Part shown: piece by piece, positions 1 to 9,250 of the stretch | Numbering within the stretch: position 1 is the stretch's first letter | Layout of the letters: every line of letters begins with the position of its first letter | Assembly (NCBI GenBank): GCA_016795105.1 | Contig: JAEUIH010000002.1 | Span: 186,001 to 250,000 of the forward strand | DNA from: Planctomyces sp. | GTDB taxonomy: Bacteria > Planctomycetota > Planctomycetia > Planctomycetales > Planctomycetaceae | Reading direction: 5' to 3' | Length of the DNA: 64,000 nucleotides | Position numbers and translations under genes: made by a program | Notes under the pieces: generated by a model | Database searches by the model: none | The model's input: the letters and a program-made list of their open reading frames with translations, nothing else | Told to the model about the DNA's origin: nothing

Positions 1-918
1 GCCGATCCTCTACCTCCCCTGTTTTTTGAAATTGCTGGTGATCAGTTTGAGATCCGGGCTCTGGAAGCTGACGGGGCGGTTGATAGTGGCTTGGTTTCGG
101 CGATTGTAACTTATGGACATCCTCTGATTGATGGAGCTGTCATGGATCGCTTTCCGAGCCTCAGGGTGATCAGTAATCATGGGGTGGGCGTTGATCATAT
201 TCACCTGCCAGCAGCTGCCGAACGCAATATCCCGGTTGGGAATACTCCCGGCTGTCTCGACGCATCCACTGCAGACATGACGATGGCCCTTCTTCTGGCG
301 GTCGCTCGCAATGTCGTTGTCGGTGATCACTTCGCTCGGGGGCCACAGTTCACGCACTATGATCCATCTGTCTTGATTGGTCAGGAAGTCACCGGCAGTA
401 CACTGGGAATCATCGGTCTGGGACGGATTGGCGCACAGGTTGCAAAACGAGCGGCGGCGTTCGATATGAAAGTGGTATATCACAATCGAAGCCGCAGAAC
501 GGACCTGGAACAGTCGATGGGAGTTGAGTATCGATCAATGCCGGAACTGCTGGCGGTATCGGATTTTGTATCACTCAACTGCCCCCTGACAGCGGATACT
601 CGAGGTCTGATCGGTTCAAAAGAGCTGTCGATGATGAAGCGGACCGCGATTCTCATCAATATGGCCCGGGGGCCGGTTGTGCAGACGGATGCACTGCTTG
701 AGGCCCTGAAACGCAGAACCATTGCGGCTGCCGGGCTGGATGTTACGGATCCCGAACCGTTGCCGAGGAATCATGAGCTGCTCACGCTCGACAACGTCGT
801 AATTGCACCGCATTTGGGAAGTGCTTCGAACGGAACTCGCCGACGCATGATGGAAATCACCGTTCAGAACCTCATCGCTGGCCTGAACGGTCAACCTTTG
901 CCGTTTCGCGTCGGATAA
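1..918 (+). CDS. D-2-hydroxyacid dehydrogenase, 5' end cut by window
   Basis: NAD(P)-dependent D-isomer-specific 2-hydroxyacid dehydrogenase, probably of the glyoxylate/hydroxypyruvate (D-glycerate) reductase branch. The frame is open from base 1, so the true start lies left of the window. Probably only a few tens of residues are missing, since full-length relatives have about 310-330 residues. Visible motifs are the Rossmann glycine motif GIIGLGRIG (near base 410), the catalytic Arg in INMARGP (about 655), the Glu in DPEPLP (about 750) and the catalytic His in APHLGSAS (about 808). This order is typical of the family. The substrate cannot be fixed from sequence; hydroxypyruvate, glyoxylate or 2-keto-gluconate are all possible. 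It ends about 195 bp before dnaJ, with a perfect TATAAT in between, so the two genes are probably transcribed separately. Confidence 0.9.
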   Translation, partial: ADPLPPLFFEIAGDQFEIRALEADGAVDSGLVSAIVTYGHPLIDGAVMDRFPSLRVISNHGVGVDHIHLPAAAERNIPVGNTPGCLDASTADMTMALLLAVARNVVVGDHFARGPQFTHYDPSVLIGQEVTGSTLGIIGLGRIGAQVAKRAAAFDMKVVYHNRSRRTDLEQSMGVEYRSMPELLAVSDFVSLNCPLTADTRGLIGSKELSMMKRTAILINMARGPVVQTDALLEALKRRTIAAAGLDVTDPEPLPRNHELLTLDNVVIAPHLGSASNGTRRRMMEITVQNLIAGLNGQPLPFRVG

Positions 919-960
919 CGTCGGGAAGGTGATGGGCGATAGAGGAGCAGCGTTGATCGG

Positions 961-966
961 TATAAT
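961..966 (+). promoter_or_regulatory. Candidate -10 box upstream of the DnaJ gene
   Basis: A perfect TATAAT lies in the gap between the dehydrogenase and the DnaJ gene, about 148 bp before the chosen start codon. No convincing TTGACA-like -35 is seen 16-18 bp upstream, so this is a suggestion only. It would give a 5' leader of about 140 nt. Confidence 0.35.
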
Positions 967-1113
967 GTTTGCATCGGCGGAAAATTGAAGACGCGTTGCT
1001 GCCAAATGTGCAGTCAACGCGTCACGAAACACCCTGCCGTTCTTGCAGTCTGCGTCACTGAGTCGTTAGAATTCCTGTCTGCTGATTTTCAACCATCCAA
1101 AGTAAACCTACCC

Positions 1114-2034
1114 ATGGCAAAGCGAGATTTCTACGAAGTCCTCGGGGTTCCTCGAACCGCATCACAGGAGGAAATCCGCAAGGCGTACAAGAAACTGGCC
1201 CGAAAGTACCATCCGGATGTGAAGCCGGATGATCCGGATGCACAGACAAAGTTTGCCGAAATCACAGAGGCGAACGAAGTCCTGAGTGACGAAGATAAGC
1301 GTCGCAAGTACGACCAGTTTGGCCATGGTTTCGCCGGTGGCGGTGGCGGTGGCGGTGGAAATCCGTTTGAAGGATTTAGCGGCGGAGCCGGGTTTGACCT
1401 GAACGACATCCTCGGAGGGATGTTTGGAGGCGGTGGATTTCAGCGCGGTGCAGGTGGTGGTCGAAGGTCAGGACCGCGCCCCCAGAAGGGGCAGGACGTT
1501 CAGACAGAGATCACGGTTCCGTTTCAGGTTGCGATTGAAGGCGGGTTCCATGAGATCTCTGTTCAGTCTGGCTCGAAGACAGATCGTCTGAATGTGCGAA
1601 TCCCGGCCGGAATTGAAGATGGGAAGACGATTCGTCTGGCTGGTCAGGGGAATCCGGGAGCTGGTGGAGCCCCGGCCGGCGATCTTATGGTGACGGTTCA
1701 TGTGGCTCCTCACCCCTGGTTTCGCCGTGAGGGAAAGAACCTGATGATTGACGTTCCTCTGACGCCCGCCGAAGCAGCGCTGGGAGCGAAAGTGGATGTG
1801 CCAACACTCACCGAAGGTTCTGTTGTTCTTTCGGTACCGGCAGGCTCATCCAGCGGTGCCAAATTGCGATTACGCGGCAAAGGAGTTCTGGATCAGAAGT
1901 CCGGCGAGCGAGGCGACCAACTGGTGGTCCTCAAAATTGTCATGCCGAGGCAATTGTCCGACGAAGCAAAAGACCTGATGGAACGTTTCGCTGCCGCTGC
2001 TCCGATGTCACCGCGAGCCGCTCTTTGGACCTGA
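1114..2034 (+). CDS. DnaJ-family co-chaperone, CbpA type (no zinc finger)
   Basis: Hsp40 co-chaperone of 306 residues that would stimulate DnaK ATPase activity and deliver substrates. An N-terminal J domain (about residues 4-70) carries the HPD motif at 33-35. A glycine/phenylalanine-rich linker with a run of eight Gly follows (about 74-130), then a C-terminal substrate-binding region (about 130-295). The four CxxCxGxG zinc-binding repeats of classical DnaJ are absent, so this is a type II (CbpA/DjlA-like) J protein rather than dnaJ proper. The ATG at 1114 begins the conserved [11 protein letters not shown]; in-frame sequence further upstream has no J-domain homology. No grpE or dnaK is adjacent. 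Confidence 0.93.
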   Translation: MAKRDFYEVLGVPRTASQEEIRKAYKKLARKYHPDVKPDDPDAQTKFAEITEANEVLSDEDKRRKYDQFGHGFAGGGGGGGGNPFEGFSGGAGFDLNDILGGMFGGGGFQRGAGGGRRSGPRPQKGQDVQTEITVPFQVAIEGGFHEISVQSGSKTDRLNVRIPAGIEDGKTIRLAGQGNPGAGGAPAGDLMVTVHVAPHPWFRREGKNLMIDVPLTPAEAALGAKVDVPTLTEGSVVLSVPAGSSSGAKLRLRGKGVLDQKSGERGDQLVVLKIVMPRQLSDEAKDLMERFAAAAPMSPRAALWT

Positions 2035-2060
2035 CCTTGCGGGGCTTTGACCTCGTCGAC

Positions 2061-3677
2061 TTACTCGGGACTTCGAAGTTGAAACGGGCCGGATTCATAG
2101 ATCACGGGCAGATTCCAGGGAAACTCCGCTTCAGACATTGTCAGTGTTGTCGACATCGGCCGTTCATCAGCATTGGTCAGAACAAACTTGTGTCCACATG
2201 ATGCAACTGTATCACGGATTTCTTCACGGTGAGATGGAAAGAGCTCTGTGAGAATTGAAGCACATGGATAGCGGGTTGATGGTCTCAGATTCAGGCTGGT
2301 ATATGCATGGATCGAATGCACATTCCATGATGTGAATTCGCCTTGTTCGACATCTTTGTCCCTGAGGAACGAAACGACATTTTCAAGGTCGTTCCAGCTG
2401 GGTTGGCGTCCGTGTGAGAGGCGTGACCGAAGTTCGGTTGAGCTTCCATCGCGAAAGCACTGTGCCCAGAGCTGAACTCGTTCTGGTCGAAGCTGAGGTG
2501 AGGCCAGAAGAGCGATCGCAAGGAAACAGCCAACAGACACCAATCTGGGAATCGGATCTGACTGCCAGTTGCGTGCCGAGAGAAAGGCGATTCCCAGCAA
2601 AACCGGTGGCACCTGAATATAGTCCATGGCATGCTGAAGCAGAGATGCCTGAGCGAACCATGACAGATATGTGACGGCAAGGAGTCCGGGATGCGGTATT
2701 GGAACTCGGGAATTCTGTGTCCTAAAATCCCGAACCATTAAATCACGGATGGCAAGTGGCACTGAAAGAACATGAATCAGATACCAGGGATGAAATCGCT
2801 GAACGAGTTGAAAGACTTTCGCCCAGCTTCTCCGTTCGGCTCCGGCCTTGAGGTATTCGGGATTCCAGTCACTCTGCATTTCAACAAATGATGACCAGGC
2901 ATTTGTTTGCACGAGCCAGACAATGCCGGGAATCGCGCACAGAATCACTCCTGCCAGAACGAATAGTTCACGGCGAATTTGCTGAACTTTGTGGGCCGTA
3001 ATCCAGATTGACCATGCTGCGACGGCAATTACAGACAGCGCCACGTGAGGTTTGATCCAAAACGCAACGCCCCACAGGATTCCTTCGCCAATTGCCATGA
3101 GACGTCGCAACACCGCGTGCGGAGCCTGTTGTTGTGGCACGACCTGAAGGCTTCGAGATCGCAGAAGCAGAGCTCCGGCGATGGGAAGCAGCATCCAGGA
3201 ATCTCGCTGGCAATGGCACCACTCATTTCGAGACAGATAAAACGCAGCCATTGCGAGGAGCCCCAGGACTGAGGCTCGGTTGTTGGACGGATTTGTGCTC
3301 CGTACGAGCAGAATGCAGGCACATCCGACGAACAGGAGGTCCACGATGCGGATCGCTTCGGATGACCATCCGAGCAGAGACCGCAATGCGAGATGCAGCC
3401 AGACAACGCCCGGAAAATTCGGTTCGACAGCATCGCGATAGAGGACGCCACCATCGAGTACAGTTCTTGCCTGCAGATCGTAGAGTGCCGTATCAGACGT
3501 CAGTGGCATGCAGACCACCAGCGGTGCCGAAGTTCCAAGCAAAACGAGCAGCGCAATTATCGCAATTCGTTGTGTCAGAGTCTCAGGAGGAGCCGATTGC
3601 ACTTGTTTATCACTATCGCTGACAGAGGGAGATGCGATTGCAGAGGGAAAGACATCCCGCTGGAAAATTTGTGTCAC
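2061..3677 (-). CDS. Polytopic GT-C (family 39-like) glycosyltransferase
   Basis: Integral membrane protein of 538 residues resembling ArnT/dolichyl-phosphate-mannose-type glycosyltransferases, which move a sugar from a polyprenyl-phosphate donor to an acceptor outside the inner membrane. A short polar N-terminus precedes a first membrane segment (about residues 38-57). A loop with an acidic residue, TSDTALYDLQ, follows directly, as expected for the catalytic first loop of GT-C enzymes, and about ten more hydrophobic segments come after it. The C-terminal 130 residues look soluble. The chosen start is a GTG without a clear ribosome site, so it is uncertain. The gene is divergent from the methyltransferase/GT2/Ugd operon, which supports a shared role in envelope glycan synthesis. 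Donor and acceptor are unknown. Confidence 0.7.
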   Translation of the reverse strand: MTQIFQRDVFPSAIASPSVSDSDKQVQSAPPETLTQRIAIIALLVLLGTSAPLVVCMPLTSDTALYDLQARTVLDGGVLYRDAVEPNFPGVVWLHLALRSLLGWSSEAIRIVDLLFVGCACILLVRSTNPSNNRASVLGLLAMAAFYLSRNEWCHCQRDSWMLLPIAGALLLRSRSLQVVPQQQAPHAVLRRLMAIGEGILWGVAFWIKPHVALSVIAVAAWSIWITAHKVQQIRRELFVLAGVILCAIPGIVWLVQTNAWSSFVEMQSDWNPEYLKAGAERRSWAKVFQLVQRFHPWYLIHVLSVPLAIRDLMVRDFRTQNSRVPIPHPGLLAVTYLSWFAQASLLQHAMDYIQVPPVLLGIAFLSARNWQSDPIPRLVSVGCFLAIALLASPQLRPERVQLWAQCFRDGSSTELRSRLSHGRQPSWNDLENVVSFLRDKDVEQGEFTSWNVHSIHAYTSLNLRPSTRYPCASILTELFPSHREEIRDTVASCGHKFVLTNADERPMSTTLTMSEAEFPWNLPVIYESGPFQLRSPE

Positions 3678-3964
3678 AGGAAATCGATCGCGAGTAAGAA
3701 GACTGAATTCACATCGACGTCAGGCGAAATCCAAATCCGCTTTTACTGTTTCCTCCGAATGTACCGGCGTGTTGCATTCCGCTAACACATCTGGCACGAC
3801 CCGCACAGATTCCGCGCGATTCCTGGAGAAAGACGCGGGAATGAACCAACATGGACGCCCCGATTCTGCGGCATGATAGATTTTCGAGAATCTTGTGTGT
3901 TTCCACCAATTGTCTACAGGTGTCGGTCAGGCGTGATGACCGACTCATCGGAGTATCCAACGCG

Positions 3965-4690
3965 ATGGACCCCAGCCACCTTCAGGAACTGGTTGAGCTG
4001 GAAGACTCATATTGGTGGCATGTTGCCAAGAGGCAGCTGGTCACTCGCCTGCTGTTGCGCTACTGCCCTCCGCCGGGCCGATTGGTTGAAGGCGGAATTG
4101 GCTCTGGGAGGAACCTCGTTGAGTTCTCCTCACTCGGCTACGACGTCACGGGCTTTGATCTGATGCCCGAGTCCGTTGCGCATGTCCGACAACGAGGCAT
4201 TGAGGATGTGCGAGTACATGATCTCGGTCAGCCATGGCCCGTTGAGCCTGGCTCCGTGAAGGCTGTTGTTCTTTTGGATGTCCTGGAGCACGTGGAATTT
4301 CCAGTCGAGGTGCTTCAGCATGTCCATTCCTCCCTGTCAGAAGATGGAGCTGTAATAGTTACGGTTCCGGCTCATCCATGGTTGTACAGCCGATGGGATG
4401 AACAGCTCGGTCACTTTCGTCGATATACAGTCCGGGAGTTTCGATCTCATGCGAATGATGCCGGATTTCGAGTTCAGTGGCTGAACTACTGGAACAGCTT
4501 CACCTTGCCGGCCGCGCTGGCTGTTCGCAGCTGGGAGAAGATGTTTCCCAGCAGATCACAACCCGACTTTCCGGAAGTCAGCAGTCTGACGAACCGAGCT
4601 TTACTGACGGCGGCAGCAGCGGAACGCTGGTGCCTCAATCGATTCCCCCTGCCATCGGGGCTGTCGCTGGTGGGAGTGCTTCGAAAATGA
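3965..4690 (+). CDS. SAM-dependent class I methyltransferase
   Basis: Class I (Methyltransf_11/23-like) methyltransferase of 241 residues. Motif I is visible as GGIGSGRNLVEF, followed by the acidic end of strand 2 in VTGFD; the post-motif region VVLLDVLEHV is typical of this fold. The start at 3965 (MDPSHLQELVELE) is preceded by GGAG at 3950-3953. A longer reading from 3851 would add 38 residues without family similarity. Its stop overlaps the next ATG by four bases, so it is probably translationally coupled to the GT2 gene. The context suggests methylation of a sugar or polyprenyl-linked intermediate, but the substrate is not visible in the sequence. Confidence 0.82.
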   Translation: MDPSHLQELVELEDSYWWHVAKRQLVTRLLLRYCPPPGRLVEGGIGSGRNLVEFSSLGYDVTGFDLMPESVAHVRQRGIEDVRVHDLGQPWPVEPGSVKAVVLLDVLEHVEFPVEVLQHVHSSLSEDGAVIVTVPAHPWLYSRWDEQLGHFRRYTVREFRSHANDAGFRVQWLNYWNSFTLPAALAVRSWEKMFPSRSQPDFPEVSSLTNRALLTAAAAERWCLNRFPLPSGLSLVGVLRK

Positions 4691-5844
4691 ACACATCCGG
4701 CACTGTGACCCAGACTCACATTCAGCATGGACCGATGTCCTCTGTTCGTGATCGCAGGGCAATTCGAGTCTCGGCCGTCCTTCCCGTCTACAATGAGGCT
4801 GCCATTCTGAGGGAGCTGACCACTCAGCTGCGCCGAGTTCTGGAGCAGGAATGCAGCCATTATGAAATTGTCTATGTCAACGATGGATCGCGGGATGGAT
4901 CGCGAGAATTGTTGAACGAGCTTGCCGCTGAAGACGACCGGATCGTGATCGTGCATCTGGCCAGAAACTTTGGTCACCAGCCTGCCGTACATGCCGGAAT
5001 CGAACATGCATCCGGCGATGTGGTTGTTGTGATGGATTCTGACCTTCAGGACGATCCGTCAGCGATCGTTCGATTCCTTGATCAGTGGGAGGCCGGCTAT
5101 GATGTTGTGTACGCCTGCCGCACGAACAGAAAGGAATCTCTGGTCAAGCGGATTCTTTTTTATAGCTTCTATCGAGTTCTGAATTCTGTCGCAAATACTC
5201 GAATTCCACCGGATGCCGGTAACTTTGGGTTGATGGATCGGAAGGTCGTGGATGCCCTGCTGAAGTTACCGGAATACGATCGATATTTTCCGGGACTTCG
5301 CAGCTGGACCGGCTTCCGGCAGACCGGTATCCCGGTTGAACGCGGAGCTCGGCATGATGACCATCCTCGCGTCTCACTGCGAGGGTTGTTTCGACTTGCA
5401 AAGACCGCAATCTTCTCATTTTCTGCATTCCCCCTGACATTCTTCTATCTGATTGCTGCGGCGTCCGCGGTGGTGTGCGGACTTACAGTGGGATATGTGT
5501 TGTTCCATAAGTTGTTGACCGGTCTTGCGATTCCAGGCTGGGCATCGACCATGATTACGGCTTCTTTCTTTGGATCATTGAACGCATTGGGAATCAGTAT
5601 CCTTGGAGAGTATGTCATTCGGATTTATGATCAGGTTCGAAATCGGCCTGTGTACCTTGCGTCGGAAACCGTGAATTTCAGAAGTCGTCGTTCAAGGCGA
5701 CTCGCGGATCGACTCGCTGCAGAGCAGCAGCCGGCGGGAAATCGAAGTACGTTCGAATCAACGATCGTGCCGCAGGTTGACCTGCTGCTGGAGTCACTTG
5801 AGCGTCAATATTCTTTGCTTGTAACTGAAGAAAAGCTGCCATGA
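4687..5844 (+). CDS. GT2 polyprenyl-phosphate glycosyltransferase (GtrB/ArnC/DPM1-like)
   Basis: Family 2 glycosyltransferase of 385 residues that would transfer a sugar from a nucleotide donor to undecaprenyl phosphate at the cytoplasmic membrane face. The N-terminal GT-A domain has [11 protein letters not shown] at the nucleotide-binding strand, VNDGSRDGS, and the metal-binding MDSDLQDDP. Two C-terminal membrane segments lie at about residues 245-300, as in GtrB, ArnC and bactoprenol glucosyltransferases. The start at 4687 forms an ATGA overlap with the methyltransferase stop, and the stop overlaps the Ugd start in the same way. The tail after the last membrane segment is long (about 80 residues) and rich in Arg and Gln. 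Upstream in-frame codons back to 4477 lie inside the methyltransferase gene and were not used. Confidence 0.85.
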   Translation: MNTSGTVTQTHIQHGPMSSVRDRRAIRVSAVLPVYNEAAILRELTTQLRRVLEQECSHYEIVYVNDGSRDGSRELLNELAAEDDRIVIVHLARNFGHQPAVHAGIEHASGDVVVVMDSDLQDDPSAIVRFLDQWEAGYDVVYACRTNRKESLVKRILFYSFYRVLNSVANTRIPPDAGNFGLMDRKVVDALLKLPEYDRYFPGLRSWTGFRQTGIPVERGARHDDHPRVSLRGLFRLAKTAIFSFSAFPLTFFYLIAAASAVVCGLTVGYVLFHKLLTGLAIPGWASTMITASFFGSLNALGISILGEYVIRIYDQVRNRPVYLASETVNFRSRRSRRLADRLAAEQQPAGNRSTFESTIVPQVDLLLESLERQYSLLVTEEKLP

Positions 5845-7160
5845 AGATCACGATGATTGGTACGGGCTATGTGGGCCTTGTGACCGGAACCTGTTTTGCG
5901 GAAAGCGGCAATGATGTCGTTTGCCTGGATGTTGATGCGAAGAAAGTGCAGATGCTTCGATCGGGGGGCATTCCAATCTACGAACCAGGCCTCGAGGAGC
6001 TTGTGCGCCGAAACGCTGCATCAGGTCGTCTGAAGTTTTCAACAAATTACGAAGAATCGATCCGCGATGCTCAGTGCATCTTTATCTGTGTCGGGACGCC
6101 GCAGGATGACAACGGTGCTGCAGACCTGAAGTATGTTCAGAGTGCCGCCGAGAATATGGCGCCGTTTTTGAAGAGTGGCGCAATTGTTGTCTGCAAAAGC
6201 ACCGTGCCGGTGGGTACGAATCGAAAAGTGGCGGAATGGATTCGCGCAAGAACCAATACAAGGTTTTACTCAGCATCAAATCCCGAGTTTCTGAAAGAGG
6301 GCGCGGCGATTGATGACTTCACCAAACCGGACCGTGTGGTTGTTGGAGTGGATGAAACCGAAGCGTCAGACGTTCTTCAGGAAATCTATCGTCCGTTCCT
6401 TCGAACAGAAAAGCCGTTCATTACTGTGGGCATCGAGAGTGCCGAGATGATCAAGTATGTGGCGAACTGCATGCTGGCCACGAAGATCAGCTTTATCAAC
6501 GAGATGGCCAACATTTGTGAACGGGTTGGAGCAGATATCAACGAGGTACGCAAAGGGATCGGCCACGATGCTCGCATCGGGTTTTCGTTTCTCTTCCCAG
6601 GTGTTGGTTATGGTGGTTCATGCTTTCCGAAAGATGTGCGAGCGCTTGCGTCTGTTGCAAACGAGCATGGTGTTGAAGCTCGAATCCTGCGAACCGTGGA
6701 CGAAACAAATAACGAACAAAAGCATGTGCTCTTTCGTAAGCTGATGCAGCACTTTGATAACGACCTGAAGGGACGAACAATTGCCGTCTGGGGTCTGTCA
6801 TTTAAGCCAAGAACAGACGACATCCGCGAAGCCCCATCGCTTGTGCTGATCGAGAGCCTTCTCGAGGCCGGTGCCATTGTTAAAGTTCATGACCCGGTGG
6901 CCGAGGAAAACGTAAGACACGTAATGGGCGATCGAATCACCTATTGTGTTCATCACTACGATGCATGTGACGGAGCTGATGCACTCGCGATTGTCACCGA
7001 GTGGAACGAATTCCGAAATCCGGACTTTGACTACATTCGGGTCAAGATGAAGACGCCGGTCATCTTTGATGGACGAAATCTCTATGATCGTCAGAAGATG
7101 GCCAAACGAGGCTTCTATTACTCCGGCATCGGCCTCAGCGCACTCCCGGTTTCAACATAG
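5841..7160 (+). CDS. ugd: UDP-glucose 6-dehydrogenase
   Basis: Oxidises UDP-glucose to UDP-glucuronate with two NAD+, supplying precursor for acidic surface polysaccharides. The protein has 439 residues, the usual length. The N-terminal NAD domain starts [14 protein letters not shown]. The central region has [10 protein letters not shown] and the catalytic Cys in [12 protein letters not shown]. The C-terminal UDP-binding domain includes [17 protein letters not shown]. The ATG at 5841 overlaps the preceding stop (ATGA), making this the third coupled gene of a methyltransferase-GT2-ugd operon. A repeat array and a terminator-like hairpin follow. The identification is firm; assigning its product to this operon's glycan is inference. 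Confidence 0.96.
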   Translation: MKITMIGTGYVGLVTGTCFAESGNDVVCLDVDAKKVQMLRSGGIPIYEPGLEELVRRNAASGRLKFSTNYEESIRDAQCIFICVGTPQDDNGAADLKYVQSAAENMAPFLKSGAIVVCKSTVPVGTNRKVAEWIRARTNTRFYSASNPEFLKEGAAIDDFTKPDRVVVGVDETEASDVLQEIYRPFLRTEKPFITVGIESAEMIKYVANCMLATKISFINEMANICERVGADINEVRKGIGHDARIGFSFLFPGVGYGGSCFPKDVRALASVANEHGVEARILRTVDETNNEQKHVLFRKLMQHFDNDLKGRTIAVWGLSFKPRTDDIREAPSLVLIESLLEAGAIVKVHDPVAEENVRHVMGDRITYCVHHYDACDGADALAIVTEWNEFRNPDFDYIRVKMKTPVIFDGRNLYDRQKMAKRGFYYSGIGLSALPVST

Positions 7161-7174
7161 GATAACCATCCCCC

Positions 7175-7264
7175 AAATGTAGGATGGGCATTCCTGCCCG
7201 TCGCAAATGTAGGATGGGCATTCCTGCCCGTCGCAAATGTAGGACGGGCATTCCTGCCCGTCTA
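7175..7264. repeat. REP-like tandem array, three 30-bp units
   Basis: Three consecutive units of exactly 30 bp start at 7175, 7205 and 7235. The unit core is GTAGGATGGGCATTCCTGCC; one base differs in the third copy (T to C at the first G-tract), which lengthens its hairpin. Each unit can fold as GGGCA-TTCC-TGCCC. An inverted copy of the core lies at 7305-7319. There are no unique spacers, so it is not a CRISPR array. From memory, related GGGCATTCCTGCCC repeats are scattered through planctomycete genomes. Confidence 0.85.
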
Positions 7265-7300
7265 CGCGCTGGTTCGAGTCCTGGTGGCGCCGCAGGGCGT

Positions 7301-7330
7301 GCTCGGGCAGGAATGCCCAAGCTACGATTT
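7301..7330 (+). terminator. Probable intrinsic terminator after ugd, built from a repeat copy
   Basis: The inverted repeat copy forms a hairpin GCTCGGGCA-GGAA-TGCCCAAGC with one mismatch, followed a few bases later by five T. It lies about 140 bp after the ugd stop and before the convergent metallophosphoesterase gene. The T-run is short, so termination strength is uncertain. Confidence 0.45.
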
Positions 7331-7342
7331 TTGCAGTTACGG

Positions 7343-8950
7343 CTATTCAATTCGGATGATGCGTTCTCCGGTGAGAACCTGCCCATCCGGATTCGTTGCT
7401 CGTACCTGAATTGTATAGGTTCCGGGTTCAAGGCCTGCGCCGAGTGTTGCCTTCCAGAGATGGGGAGACACCATCGGCCTGGCCAGCTTTCTCCATGGAG
7501 CATTTTCGGCCGTGAATTTTTGTTCTTCGTCGTAAAGTGCCTGGAAGGTTGGATCGGTCTCCGCGACTTTATCCATCTTCAGCCATGCACTCGACTTTGC
7601 TTCAGCGAATTTCCATTCCACTTTGGCATCTGCAAACGCATTGAACACATTTGCATGAAATGCCTGTGTGGCAGTCTTGTCGGTCATGACGACTTCCGGA
7701 GCTGTGATTCTCATCTGGAATGACGATTCTCGGCGAGCCGCTCGGTATTCAAGCTGATACTTCCCGCCATCGAAGTGAAGGATCGTGTATCCGTTTGGAG
7801 TGCCGTCTGCACACATTGCATGAGGAATCCCCTGTTCATCAGGCTTGCCAGACCACCATGAGCCACAGACAGTGACATTGATCATGTGATGGTGGGGCTT
7901 CGCACCTTTCCAGCCATCCGCAGCACCGATCATGGTGTGTTCATGGTGATGAGTATGACCGGCCAGCGAAATGCAGTGATCGCGTGATTCAAGGATGCGG
8001 AACAGACGTTCGCGTTTTGGTTCGAGCCATGGTGTGGATCGGACGAAAGGAATGTGCATCATGACCACAACCAGTTTATCCTGAGGCACAAGCTTCAGAT
8101 CATTTTCGATGAAATCGAGCTGCTTATCGCTTAGTCCTGTGCGATAAAGTTTCTTGTCCCCATCCTTCATCCAGTGAACATCATCAATTGCGATGAAATG
8201 CACACCACCGTAGTTGAACGAGTAGTATGGCGGACCGTAAACCAGTTCAAAAGTCTCGTCGCTCAGTTCATCCGTGTCAGACGCATAATCAATATCATGG
8301 TTGCCAAGGACGTTGTACCAGGGTACCCCAATCTTTCCGATTGTTCGGTTCAGGCTGGCGAACAGGCTAAGGTCATCAAAAAGAATATCTCCCAGAGTCA
8401 CACCGAATGCGGCATCGGCATCAATCAGGCCTTCGACAACATCATGAGCGATGTAGTCAATTTCCTTCTGATCGCGAGGCTGAGGGTCCCCGAAGAACAG
8501 CACATCAAATGCTGAAGGCTCCTCCGATTTTGTCAGAGGAAAGTTGATTTCTTTCGGTAGTGCGCCTGTAGGGGGGACACCCGGAAACTTCAGCCCTTCT
8601 GGAGAGCCGGCTGGTTTATGGATATAGTAGAACCTGGACAGGTGGTCCTGATCCAGTGGTGGTCGATAACCGGACGGCTTTACAACAAAGACGATGGAAT
8701 CCGAATCGACGGGAAGCCGATAACGCCCCGAAGCATCTGTCGCGGTAACGTCTTTTCCATTGGAGACAGAAACACCTGCGAGCCCTTTTTCTCCGCTGTC
8801 GAAAGTGCCATTCTGATTTTGGTCAACAAAGACGGTCCCCTGAGCAATCAAGTCTTCTGCCGTATAGGCAGAGGCAATTTTCGTGGCACTCAGGGCAGCA
8901 ATGCATCCGGTCAGGAATGCGACTCTGTTGAGTAATGATTGACGTTTCAT
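7343..8950 (-). CDS. Exported calcineurin-like metallophosphoesterase
   Basis: Secreted phosphoesterase of 535 residues. An N-terminal signal peptide (about 1-28, ending near KIASA) is followed by an SdrD-B-like/MetallophosN beta domain (about 35-140, with a DQNQNGTFDSGEKG calcium-loop-like stretch). The catalytic domain (about 148-390) has metal-ligand motifs GDPQ (154-157), GDILFD (187-192), GNHD (216-219), MMHIP and GHTHHH. The C-terminal part fits a MetallophosC beta domain. The first ligand motif is DxQ rather than the common DxH, which occurs in some subfamilies. The start at 8950 (MKRQSLLNRV) is chosen because it begins the signal peptide; a longer reading to 9007 adds a non-signal leader. 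The substrate is unknown. Confidence 0.85.
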   Translation of the reverse strand: MKRQSLLNRVAFLTGCIAALSATKIASAYTAEDLIAQGTVFVDQNQNGTFDSGEKGLAGVSVSNGKDVTATDASGRYRLPVDSDSIVFVVKPSGYRPPLDQDHLSRFYYIHKPAGSPEGLKFPGVPPTGALPKEINFPLTKSEEPSAFDVLFFGDPQPRDQKEIDYIAHDVVEGLIDADAAFGVTLGDILFDDLSLFASLNRTIGKIGVPWYNVLGNHDIDYASDTDELSDETFELVYGPPYYSFNYGGVHFIAIDDVHWMKDGDKKLYRTGLSDKQLDFIENDLKLVPQDKLVVVMMHIPFVRSTPWLEPKRERLFRILESRDHCISLAGHTHHHEHTMIGAADGWKGAKPHHHMINVTVCGSWWSGKPDEQGIPHAMCADGTPNGYTILHFDGGKYQLEYRAARRESSFQMRITAPEVVMTDKTATQAFHANVFNAFADAKVEWKFAEAKSSAWLKMDKVAETDPTFQALYDEEQKFTAENAPWRKLARPMVSPHLWKATLGAGLEPGTYTIQVRATNPDGQVLTGERIIRIE

Positions 8951-9250
8951 GAATAGTTCTCTCAGCAATGGAGCATCTTTCCTGATCAGGTACCCTGGCC
9001 CGACCACGTTCCGTAGGTGGTCTGGCGATCAGCATCGTTGTCTGAGGAGACTGCATCAGCAAGTTTCAGCCGACTCCCTTCTCTGAATTTTCATCGACGT
9101 CGTGCTCTGCCTGAGAAAACGCGACCGCAGCGATCAAAACCAATCTTCCATGGACCGGCGGATTCTGCTACTTTTAGCTTGTGCGCGTAAATATCAATTG
9201 ATTTTCTCGCGTTTCTGCGAGTCGCAACTGTGGTGCGGGAAGGGATTCCC
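8951..9250. other. Divergent intergenic region
   Basis: About 300 bp between the divergently transcribed metallophosphoesterase and DUF11-protein genes. It should contain both promoters, but I see no convincing -35/-10 pair. The only clear signal is a purine-rich ribosome site (GGGAAGGGA, 9237-9245) before the ATG at 9251. Confidence 0.5.

Noticed and set aside
7175-7264. CRISPR array
   Set aside because: The 30-bp units are directly joined without spacers, there are only three, and no cas gene is present.
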